DNA of 5,182 nucleotides, from positions 1-5,182 of the forward strand of contig CATJUX010000015.1 of NCBI GenBank assembly GCA_949743895.1, in the 5' to 3' direction. A model generated the notes under the pieces. It was not told the origin of the DNA. It was given only the letters and a program-made list of their open reading frames with translations, and made no database searches. The stretch comes from JANFXS01 sp022791155. GTDB lineage: Bacteria > Bacillota > Clostridia > Lachnospirales > Anaerotignaceae. The position numbers and the translations under genes are program-made. Below, piece after piece: positions 1 through 4,995 of this stretch; position 1 is the stretch's first letter; each line of letters begins with the position of its first letter.

Positions 1-26
1 ATTTGAAAAAGTATAGGTTTTCAAAT
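1..26. repeat. AT-rich inverted repeat at the left edge
   Basis: ATTTGAAAA (1-9) and TTTTCAAAT (18-26) are perfect 9-base inverted arms around an 8-base spacer. It may continue beyond the window. It could be half of a recombination site, a regulator site or a weak bidirectional terminator; the sequence does not decide. Confidence 0.4.
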
Positions 27-29
27 TGC

Positions 30-55
30 AATTTATAGCTATTATTTTATAAATT
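30..55. repeat. Second AT-rich inverted repeat
   Basis: AATTTATA (30-37) and TATAAATT (48-55) are perfect 8-base inverted arms with a 10-base spacer. It sits 3 bases after the inverted repeat at 1-26. With such low complexity, chance is possible. Positions 56-93 between this and the GC-rich array show nothing I can name. Confidence 0.3.
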
Positions 56-93
56 CATGTTGCTCTAAATGGCATTTAAGACCGTGGGAGGGG

Positions 94-301
94 CACAGCA
101 GGTTCTCGAATTTTGCTTACGCAAAACGGCCTTTGGCCGCCGGCACTTTCAGCCGGTTCGCACAGCAAGCTCTCGAATTTCCCTTCGGGAAACGCTCCTC
201 TTCGTTCCGCGCCGCGACTCTCACGCGGTTCGCACAGCAAGCTCTCGAATTTCCCTTCGGGAAACGCTCCTCTTCGTTGCGCGCCGCGGTGTTTTCTCGC
301 G
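94..301. repeat. GC-rich intergenic array of hairpin-containing repeat units (about three copies)
   Basis: Unit 2 (154-225) and unit 3 (226-297) are direct repeats with a 72-base period; their first 53 bases are identical, and after one C/G difference the next 9 match. Unit 1 (94-153) is a diverged relative sharing CACAGCA and CTCGAATTT-like bases. Each unit holds an inverted repeat: TTTTGC-TTAC-GCAAAA (111-126) in unit 1, and TTTCCC-TTC-GGGAAA (178-192 and 250-264) in units 2 and 3. A second one is CCGGC-ACTTTCA-GCCGG (140-156) in unit 1, and CCGCG-ACTCTCA-CGCGG (212-228) at the end of unit 2. Unit 1 also has CGGCC-TTT-GGCCG (127-139). The region is visibly richer in G and C than the phage genes. 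ORFs across it on both strands show repeated peptides and are not taken as genes. It resembles a REP-like intergenic element; the function is unknown. Confidence 0.7.
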
Positions 302-316
302 CTTGCCCACATAGCT

Positions 317-337
317 AAAATAGGAGGTTTGCCGCCT
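317..337 (-). terminator. Weak terminator-like hairpin beyond the holin
   Basis: On the minus strand AGGCGG-CAAA-CCTCCT forms a six-pair stem with one C-T mismatch, followed by ATTTT. It lies about 57 bases past the holin stop, where an operon terminator would be expected. The short stem, mismatch and short T-run make it a weak candidate. Confidence 0.25.
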
Positions 338-371
338 GTTCCGGCTTCCATAAAAATTATTCTATCCCACT

Positions 372-383
372 AAAACATGTTTT
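372..383. repeat. 12-bp perfect palindrome downstream of the holin
   Basis: AAAACATGTTTT, beginning 10 bases after the holin stop. It has no loop and no GC-rich stem, so it is a poor terminator. It could be a protein-binding site, or chance in AT-rich DNA. Confidence 0.3.
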
Positions 384-393
384 GCTGCAAAAT

Positions 394-819
394 TCATTCC
401 TTTTCGCCTGTTTTCTTCAGCACTTCAATGCCCCGCACAATCGCCTCGGGCACAGGCACGCCCATGAGCCCGGCATTTTCCACAATTGAAATTGCTTCAT
501 TTGCAATGAACGCAATCACAACAGTGTCGCGAATGAAGTTTGCGCCCATCATCAAATCCAAGCGGCAAGCCACAAGCACCACAAGAAGTGTCACTCCCTT
601 GCGGCAAATGCCCCTCCAGCCTGCTCCGCTTTCCAAAGTTCCGTTCTTGGTTTTTTTGCTTTTGTGGAAAACCCCGGCAACAATCAAGCCTGTTATATAA
701 TCCACAGCCATGAACATGACAAGCGTTTTGAGCGCCGCGTCAAATCCGCCAAAAAGAGAGGCAAAAAAGCTTCCCGCAATTCCTATAATTGATAATATCA
801 CTGTTTTCACATTTCTCAC
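394..819 (-). CDS. Phage holin, toxin-secretion/phage-lysis type (holin_4-like), up to 141 aa
   Basis: Makes the inner-membrane lesion that releases or activates the phage lysin at the end of infection. Numbered from GTG 819, hydrophobic segments are seen at about 5-23, 28-50, 73-89 and 94-112. Family marks are GGFDAAL (24-30), DYITG (40-44), VFHKSKKTKNG...ESGAGWRG (50-70), the CRKGVTLLVVLVACRLDL stretch (72-89), IANEAISIVENAGLMGVPVP (105-124), and a charged tail, LKKTGEKE. Length and order fit the toxin secretion/phage lysis holin family of Firmicutes phages (TIGR01593/PF05105 type, from memory). The start is GTG 819 (overlapping the previous TGA) or GTG 810, which is better spaced from the G-run and would give 138 residues; an ATG between them runs straight into a stop. 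It is the last gene of the cluster, and no endolysin follows in the window. Confidence 0.85.
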   Translation of the reverse strand: MRNVKTVILSIIGIAGSFFASLFGGFDAALKTLVMFMAVDYITGLIVAGVFHKSKKTKNGTLESGAGWRGICRKGVTLLVVLVACRLDLMMGANFIRDTVVIAFIANEAISIVENAGLMGVPVPEAIVRGIEVLKKTGEKE

Positions 820-989
820 CCCCCCCCCTCAAGTATATTAACACCTTCCCGGCATTGTTTCAAAACGAGCCAGACATTCATGTTTGAAACATATATGCCA
901 CTGTCCGTCACTGTCACATTTTGATTTTCGCATGCTTTTATATGCACATTGGTTTTTGAAAGCTCCACTGCCTCATGCATGTCATTCAC
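816..989 (-). CDS. Small phage ORF, 57 aa, unknown function, overlapping the holin start
   Basis: This frame is open from GTG 989 to TGA 818-816, beginning 12 bases after fibre gene C. An in-frame ATG at 980 would give 54 residues and has a weak GAAGTGA in front of it. The product contains NDMHEAVELSKTNVHIKACE, then QNVTVTDSGIYVSNMNVWLV, and ends NILEGGG. The last three glycines are encoded by a run of G. It lacks a membrane segment and does not match XkdX or the XhlA hemolysin type that often sits here. It fills the gap between fibre and holin, and its TGA overlaps the holin GTG (GTGA), the usual mark of a coupled gene pair. I do not recognise the family. Possible roles are a fibre-associated factor or a holin modulator, from position only. 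Sensible codon use and perfect packing make it likely real. Confidence 0.55.
   Translation of the reverse strand: MNDMHEAVELSKTNVHIKACENQNVTVTDSGIYVSNMNVWLVLKQCREGVNILEGGG
819..828 (-). repeat. Homopolymeric G10 tract at the small ORF-holin junction
   Basis: Ten consecutive G on the minus strand. The first completes GAG, nine encode Gly-Gly-Gly at the end of the 57-aa ORF, and the last is also the first base of the holin GTG at 819. The tract can serve as the holin's Shine-Dalgarno sequence, especially for a GTG at 810, which is 8 bases away. It has the form of a slippery sequence (G GGG GGG in frame). Confidence 0.8.
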
Positions 990-1001
990 TTCAGTTTTTC
1001 A

Positions 1002-1946
1002 TTAATATATTTCGGCATCAACTGTCAGCCCGTCAATCACAAGGCACGTGTCCTTTGTTTCGGCCAAAGCAGCTTTCAAAACCAATATGTTTTGCATTCT
1101 TCCGGTTATCGAAAGCTCTGTGGCCAAATTTTCCAAACTTCCAATTCTTCGAACCTTTGTTTCTCCAAAATTCAATGTTGGAATGGCCCTCAACGCGCAC
1201 GGAAGAAAGATTGCATAATAGTGATGTCCATCAATGATATTCACGCTTCTCACAGCGCCATATATAGTGCCATAGTTTATAAAATATCTTTGACATTTTG
1301 CCAGCTCATGGCCATAATTTTCCGGCAAAAATTGTGTGGCCACCTCCCCAAGCTCCAGCTTCACCGCCGCCAGCTCTATGCCTTGGCCCGCCATTGCCGG
1401 GTTGGAGCCCAATGACGCGAAAAGAATTCCTTGTTTTGCCACTGAGGCGTCGTCAAAAACAGCCGCTCTTGTGAAAGAAACATATTGCCAGTCCTGTGTC
1501 AATTCTATTGTAAACGAAGCTGAGGAGCCTATAATCGCCAAAAAATTGCCCGAAAAACCATTGGCGCCGCGTATATAAAAGCTTGCTGTGAGCTTCCGGC
1601 CAGCATATATGCTGTAGTTCTCAAGAGGCTGTGAAAGCCAAATCGGGCCTTCCGCGCTCTCCCTCACAATTTTCAAAGAATGTTTCACCGGCGCCGAGGA
1701 TGTGTTTATATTGCGGCTGACAGTTACGTTTCCATCTCCAAAGCCGGAGTTCTGCCATCTGTCGGCGCTATAACTTTTGTTTTTAACACTGAGGTTTGTC
1801 CCTCTTTGCCAAACCTGAAAATCGCCGTTGATAAGCATGTTGGGGTTGTTGAAAGTTCCGGCCGCCCAGTTTTTAACCGAATTTATTTCGTTTTTGAGTT
1901 CTGTTTTTGTTTCAATTTCACCATTCATGAGGTTAACAATTGGCAT
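1002..1946 (-). CDS. Tail-fibre / receptor-binding-type protein C, 314 aa
   Basis: Third fibre paralog. The frame is open from ATG 1970, but ATG 1946 is preferred: AAGGGGG lies 9 bases upstream, and MPIVNLMNGEIETKTE then matches protein A residue for residue (29 of 50 identical by hand count against the TTG-started A). Residues 36-64 carry NMLINGDFQVWQRGT...YSADRW. Residues 65-195 are a beta-rich middle that looks like a jelly-roll carbohydrate-binding fold (LSQPLENYSIYAGRKLTASF, then TQDWQYVSFTR); that fold is inference. Residues 195-221 are VKLELGEVATQF...LAKCQRYF, the family hinge. Residues 222-314 form a tip domain with LPCALRAIPTLNF and end VDAEIY. This layout is common in phage tail proteins of gut Firmicutes. 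Last of the fibre genes; the small ORF and holin follow. Confidence 0.78.
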   Translation of the reverse strand: MPIVNLMNGEIETKTELKNEINSVKNWAAGTFNNPNMLINGDFQVWQRGTNLSVKNKSYSADRWQNSGFGDGNVTVSRNINTSSAPVKHSLKIVRESAEGPIWLSQPLENYSIYAGRKLTASFYIRGANGFSGNFLAIIGSSASFTIELTQDWQYVSFTRAAVFDDASVAKQGILFASLGSNPAMAGQGIELAAVKLELGEVATQFLPENYGHELAKCQRYFINYGTIYGAVRSVNIIDGHHYYAIFLPCALRAIPTLNFGETKVRRIGSLENLATELSITGRMQNILVLKAALAETKDTCLVIDGLTVDAEIY

Positions 1947-1978
1947 TATAAAACGCCCCCTTTCTCGCATGTCTCAAG

Positions 1979-2000
1979 GCGGCGTTTACATAAACACCGC
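1979..2000 (-). other. Strong RNA hairpin between the small ORF and fibre gene C
   Basis: In the transcript, GCGGUGUUUA pairs with UAAACGCCGC across a UG centre: ten potential pairs with a single U-G wobble (nine plus a four-base loop in practice). It starts 3 bases after the TAA at 2006-2004 and ends 16 bases before the AAGGGGG ribosome site of gene C. No U-run follows, so it does not look like an ordinary intrinsic terminator. It may stabilise, process or attenuate the late transcript. Confidence 0.5.
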
Positions 2001-2003
2001 TAT

Positions 2004-2075
2004 TTACTGTTGGGTTGGGGTATCCAAAATACCTCTCGTTGGAAGTTTTTGGAAAATTTTTTCATAATTCTTCAT
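2004..2075 (-). CDS. Very small ORF (23 aa) with strong RBS between fibre genes B and C; possibly a frame-disrupted 47-aa gene
   Basis: ATG at 2075 is preceded by AAAGGAGAA, with GGAG ending 7 bases before the start, as good a ribosome site as any gene here. It starts 28 bases after the stop of gene B. The product is MKNYEKIFQKLPTRGILDT plus four residues, with no recognisable domain. It contains a run of six A (2062-2057, minus strand). A seventh A would shift reading into a frame that stays open to the start of gene C and gives a 47-residue peptide containing ERYFGYPNPTVNSGVYVNAA and a basic RHARKG, more protein-like than the present C-terminus. So this is either a real leader peptide, a broken small gene, or a sequencing slip. 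I do not recognise the family. Confidence 0.35.
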   Translation of the reverse strand: MKNYEKIFQKLPTRGILDTPTQQ

Positions 2076-2103
2076 AACCATTCTCCTTTCTTTTTGACAT
2101 TCA

Positions 2104-3612
2104 TCAATCATAAATTTCAGCATCAGCAGCCAAATAGTCAAGTGCCAAGCCATATATGTTCCCAACAACCAACTCATTGTCCTCTGGCGTTCCGTTTGTA
2201 TACATAAACGCAATTCCACGCTCATCCACATTTTGTCCTGCTGACACAACATTGCCAAGAACAACGTTTGAATCTGCGCTCATGCCAAACAGTGTCCATT
2301 TGTCACTGAGCAGCAAAATTGTGGGCATTCTTCTTTTGACAGCTGTGAACTTTGACGCAACATGAAAATCCCCTGCTCCATATGCCTTGCACCATGTGCC
2401 CTTGCCAATCACTTCATAATATGGCAAACATTTCATCATTTCTGTTTCTTTGTTCATCGGCGGATCGTTGAGCAGTGTGGAAATTCTGCCTTTTTCAAGC
2501 TTCACCCTTTGTATCACGCAGCTTGCGCCGACATCAGCCGTATAGCCTATATAAAACAAAATTCCAATTCTTTTTGAAGGATATGTTGCCACAGAGACAG
2601 ACATCAGCCTTTCATTATAAAAATATGCTCCCAGGCTTTTTTCCTCTTCGCCAGCGTTTGGATATGTCCACCCTTCAGCCACTGTGAACTGAACAAAATT
2701 GTTGTTCACAACAGCTGAAGCCGTGAACGCCTCCCCTTCAAAATTTGGCGCATCAATTATCTGTTCAAAAATGACACTGCTTTCCTCTTTGTCCTTTTGC
2801 AGCTTCACTCCTTCTGAAATCATCTCAACAGTTCCGCCGCGTCGCATTCTCCAGCGGTCAATTGTATATTTATACACGCCTTGCGTTGAATATATGTTTT
2901 GGCCTCTTTGATTGACAGGATTTCTAAAATCCCAGTTTATAAGCATGTTTTCCCTTGTTCCAAAAAGTTCACTGCACGGCTGGCATTTGATTGTCTCTGA
3001 GTTTTTGTCTGCAAAAATGTCATTGGGCAATGTTGAAAAGCTTCCTCTTTCAAGCTTGATTTTCGAAATTTTTATGCTTGTTCCAGTTTCGGCCCCAACG
3101 CCAATGTATATCCTCACAACAAGCCGTTTTTGAGCACTGGCATTAATTGACACGCTTGTGAACCTGAAATCTGGAAAATATATGATCCCAACATTTATGT
3201 CCTCGTTTGTTGGAAACTTCCAGCCCGCTTCAATTGTTTTTGAAAACAGCTTTCCTTCCACAACAACCGAAATTGTCAGTTCCTCTCCTTCAAGCTCCAA
3301 AGGGTTTTCAATTTCATTTTCAAACATGCAATAACTTTCATCATTTATTTTGCTGAACAAAATTCCGTCATTTCTCAAACGCATTTCTGATGATGTGCCA
3401 ACAATTTCCCATTTGTCTATGGCATTGATTCTGTTTCTTTTCCCTGTGTAAACACTTTGGCCCCGTGTGTTCACCGGGTTTGTGAAATTCCAGTTCAAAA
3501 CCAGGTTTGGCCGTGTATAGCTGTCTTTTGTCCACTGCCTGATCTCATTTTCCCTGTCCTCTGCGCCCTTCTTTGTTTCAATTTCACTGTTCAAAACATT
3601 AAAAATAGACAT
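2104..3612 (-). CDS. Tail-fibre / receptor-binding-type protein B with duplicated middle domain, 502 aa
   Basis: Second and largest fibre paralog. The frame is open from GTG 3633, but ATG 3612 is preferred: AAAGGAG lies 9 bases upstream, and MSIFNVLNSEIETK then lines up exactly with the paralogs. Residues 1-30 are the shared N-terminal cassette. Residues 35-210 and 222-394 are two copies of one beta-rich module. Each begins N-[LM]-[VL]-[LI]-N-W-[ND]-F-x-N-P-V-N-x-R-G-Q, reaches a [DR]-x-W, and ends [VI]-K-L-E-[RK]-G-x-x-S-T-L-x-N-D followed by K-C-x-P. Residues 395-399 (CLPYY) match the CQRYY hinge of the family. Residues 400-502 form a distinct C-terminal domain ending AADAEIYD. The WNF/WDF version replaces GDF of the paralogs. 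Likely role: extended tail fibre with two glycan-binding-like modules; binding is inferred from context only. Confidence 0.75.
   Translation of the reverse strand: MSIFNVLNSEIETKKGAEDRENEIRQWTKDSYTRPNLVLNWNFTNPVNTRGQSVYTGKRNRINAIDKWEIVGTSSEMRLRNDGILFSKINDESYCMFENEIENPLELEGEELTISVVVEGKLFSKTIEAGWKFPTNEDINVGIIYFPDFRFTSVSINASAQKRLVVRIYIGVGAETGTSIKISKIKLERGSFSTLPNDIFADKNSETIKCQPCSELFGTRENMLINWDFRNPVNQRGQNIYSTQGVYKYTIDRWRMRRGGTVEMISEGVKLQKDKEESSVIFEQIIDAPNFEGEAFTASAVVNNNFVQFTVAEGWTYPNAGEEEKSLGAYFYNERLMSVSVATYPSKRIGILFYIGYTADVGASCVIQRVKLEKGRISTLLNDPPMNKETEMMKCLPYYEVIGKGTWCKAYGAGDFHVASKFTAVKRRMPTILLLSDKWTLFGMSADSNVVLGNVVSAGQNVDERGIAFMYTNGTPEDNELVVGNIYGLALDYLAADAEIYD
2431..3510 (-). repeat. Tandem duplication of a ~175-residue module inside fibre protein B
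   Basis: Residues 35-210 (2983-3510) and 222-394 (2431-2949) of protein B repeat the same order of motifs at a spacing of about 187 residues. The motifs are N-W-x-F-x-NPVN-x-RGQ; x-D-[KR]-W; E-G-E-x-[LF]-T-x-S-x-V-V; a G-W-[KT]-[FY]-P segment; and KLE-[RK]-G-x-x-STL-x-ND. The copies have diverged widely in sequence, so the duplication is old or was built from two related modules. Confidence 0.75.
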
Positions 3613-3719
3613 AATAAAATGCTCCTTTCGCACAATCTGTGATGATGTATTTTTGCCGATTCTCTTTATTTATTAGATATTGGAAATATTCTATTAACTG
3701 AAATTTATTTACATTTTTG

Positions 3720-4439
3720 TCATATTGTTCCCTTATTTATGTATATCTCCGCATCATAGCCATATCCGTATGTTGCTGCCTTTACTTTGGGGCTCTCCAG
3801 CCTCATTGGCGGCCTCAGCTCCGCCGCTGACAAATTGTCTGCGCTGTGCACCTGATAATACCTTTGACACGCTGTCCACTCCAAAGCCGGGTTCTTGGAC
3901 ATAAATTCTGTAGCCACGCTTCCTTTCTCCAGTTTCACCCATTCCACTTCCGTTTCTTCGCCAGATGTCTGATACACCATAATAGAGGCATATAGCCTGT
4001 TCACTTCCTGTATTGGATTATAATAGACGCCACTTTTTACTTTTTCTGTGCCAGCTATTGTCACATTTGGCTTTCCTGTGGCTGTGTATACTTCTCCTCC
4101 AATTTTTACACTTATGGTATATATAGCTTCTGGATCATACTCCTCCTCAAATATATTAATCATAGACTGGTAATCGCCATAGGAACTTCCGCCTATGAAT
4201 TTTATGCCATTTTCGCTCTTCACCACATGCCCGCCTGTTTGGCTCAGCCATCTGTCGGCAGTGTAACCGCCTAAATAACCATAGTTAAATTCCGTGCCTC
4301 TCTGCCATATTTTGAAGTCGCCGTTTATAAGCATGTTGGGATTGGGGAAGTTCTCTGCTGTCCACTGCTTGATTCTCTCTTCCCTCAAACCCGTCTCCGT
4401 TCGTGTTTCCACTTCAGTGTTCAAAAGATTGCCTATCAT
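3720..4439 (-). CDS. Tail-fibre / receptor-binding-type protein A, 239 aa
   Basis: First of three paralogous fibre proteins. Counting from the upstream TTG at 4442: residues 1-30 are the shared N-terminal cassette (NLLNTEVETRTE, then REERIKQW, probably helical). Residues 36-66 carry the phage-tail signature NMLINGDFKIWQRGT...YTADRW. Residues 67-168 are a beta-rich variable middle. Residues 169-197 are VKLEKGSVATEF...TACQRYYQ, the usual hinge of this tail family. Residues 209-220 have LRPPMRLESPKV, and the protein ends YGYDAEIYINKGTI, slightly past the DAEIY that closes its paralogs. The part after CQRYY is only about 45 residues, much shorter than in B and C. The start is ATG 4439, overlapping the previous stop, with GGGGTGA 6 bases upstream; TTG 4442 also aligns without gaps to the paralogs and is the alternative. 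Likely role: a trimeric fibre contacting a cell-surface glycan. Confidence 0.75.
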   Translation of the reverse strand: MIGNLLNTEVETRTETGLREERIKQWTAENFPNPNMLINGDFKIWQRGTEFNYGYLGGYTADRWLSQTGGHVVKSENGIKFIGGSSYGDYQSMINIFEEEYDPEAIYTISVKIGGEVYTATGKPNVTIAGTEKVKSGVYYNPIQEVNRLYASIMVYQTSGEETEVEWVKLEKGSVATEFMSKNPALEWTACQRYYQVHSADNLSAAELRPPMRLESPKVKAATYGYGYDAEIYINKGTI

Positions 4440-4969
4440 CAAATATCACCCCAATTCACCACTGCAAAGTTCACGTCTTTGTCGGGCTTTGTTTCCGCCG
4501 TAAATGTCAGGCTTCCATTTGACTGGGCTGTTGCCCTGACTTTTCGTTTTGAAATTTCGTTTATGTTGTTTGTGTTTTCCACAGGCGCAACAAGCACAAG
4601 CGCATTTGCTGTCATTTCCGCAACAGCCGCTTCCTGTGTGTATGGCGCGGCGGCCGGCCACGCTGACGCTCTTATGCTGACCAACGCAGTTTTTGCCTTT
4701 GGCGCAACGCTTCCATTGGCCCCTGCAATCCCCGATTTGCTCACATATTCATTGAAATTTTCCAATGTGACATTTGACAAATCGCTGTTTGCCCGTGTGT
4801 CATCAGAAAGTTTCACTGCATGAATGTTTTCAATCAGCTGTGAAAAAAGCGGATTGAAAATTGTGTCCGCATTGGCTGGATCGGTTGTCTTCAGTTTTCT
4901 CACAACTGGATCATATGTTGGGTTTTCCGGCACTTCATATGCCGTGTCCCCTGGTCTTATCTCTGCCAA
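4439..4969 (-). CDS. Phage tail/baseplate-associated protein, 176 aa, TTG start
   Basis: Probable minor tail or fibre-associated structural protein. Residues 29-52 contain TDPANADTIFNPLFSQLIEN, a pattern seen near the N-terminus of tail-fibre or baseplate proteins in Firmicutes prophages. Residues 53-95 are a linker rich in N, S, A and G. Residues 95-176 look like a small beta domain with SIRASAWPAAAPYTQ, then a hydrophobic strand (ANALVLVAPVEN), a basic KRKVRATAQ and GSLTFTAETKP, close to a C-terminal domain I recall from Clostridia prophage tail genes (W-x-PYTQ ... AQ-x-G-x-LTF). No signal peptide or membrane segment is visible. The start is TTG, fixed by a strong ribosome binding site 8 bases upstream. 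Its TGA stop overlaps the ATG of the following fibre gene (TGATG), which suggests translational coupling. It could be a chaperone-like or adaptor protein for the downstream fibres; that is inference. Confidence 0.65.
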   Translation of the reverse strand: MAEIRPGDTAYEVPENPTYDPVVRKLKTTDPANADTIFNPLFSQLIENIHAVKLSDDTRANSDLSNVTLENFNEYVSKSGIAGANGSVAPKAKTALVSIRASAWPAAAPYTQEAAVAEMTANALVLVAPVENTNNINEISKRKVRATAQSNGSLTFTAETKPDKDVNFAVVNWGDI

Positions 4970-4975
4970 AATTCA

Positions 4976-4985
4976 TTCCTCCTTA
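4976..4985 (-). promoter_or_regulatory. Ribosome binding site that selects a TTG start
   Basis: The minus strand reads AAGGAGGAA here, a near-perfect Shine-Dalgarno sequence. An ATG at 4976-4974 touches it and is in another frame, so it is too close to be used. The TTG at 4969-4967 lies 8 bases beyond GGAGG (4982-4978), and its frame stays open for 176 codons. This supports TTG initiation for the next gene. Confidence 0.75.
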
Positions 4986-4995
4986 AAATTCATTC

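Noticed and set aside
26..53. Plus-strand promoter TTGCAA - 16 bases - TATAAA
   Set aside because: It is a fair match to sigma-70 boxes but lies in very AT-rich inverted-repeat DNA and leads only into the repeat array with no gene, so it is not supportable.
94..301. CRISPR array
   Set aside because: Units are adjacent with a 72-base period and diverge along their length; there are no unique spacers of constant size and no cas genes.
76..373. Overlapping ORFs of 61-91 codons on both strands across the repeat array, including one right after the holin beginning MEAGTGGKPPIL
   Set aside because: They are open on both strands at once, their peptides simply repeat with the 72-base DNA period, they lack good ribosome sites, and their composition follows GC-rich hairpins rather than coding sequence.
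3613..3719. Promoter for fibre gene B in the AT-rich gap after gene A
   Set aside because: Several TAATAA-like boxes occur, but none has a convincing partner at the right spacing; only the ribosome site at 3622-3628 is clear. No small ORF or strong hairpin was found in this gap.
3754..3942. Minus-strand 62-codon ORF inside fibre gene A, and a 71-codon one inside the 176-aa gene
   Set aside because: Both are out-of-frame overlaps nested in genes with clear family motifs, with Cys/Arg/Gly-rich products typical of shadow frames.
1002..4969. Diversity-generating retroelement target in the fibre genes
   Set aside because: No reverse transcriptase, no template/variable repeat pair and no C-type-lectin-like end is visible; the similar segments are shared N-terminal coding regions with ordinary paralog divergence.
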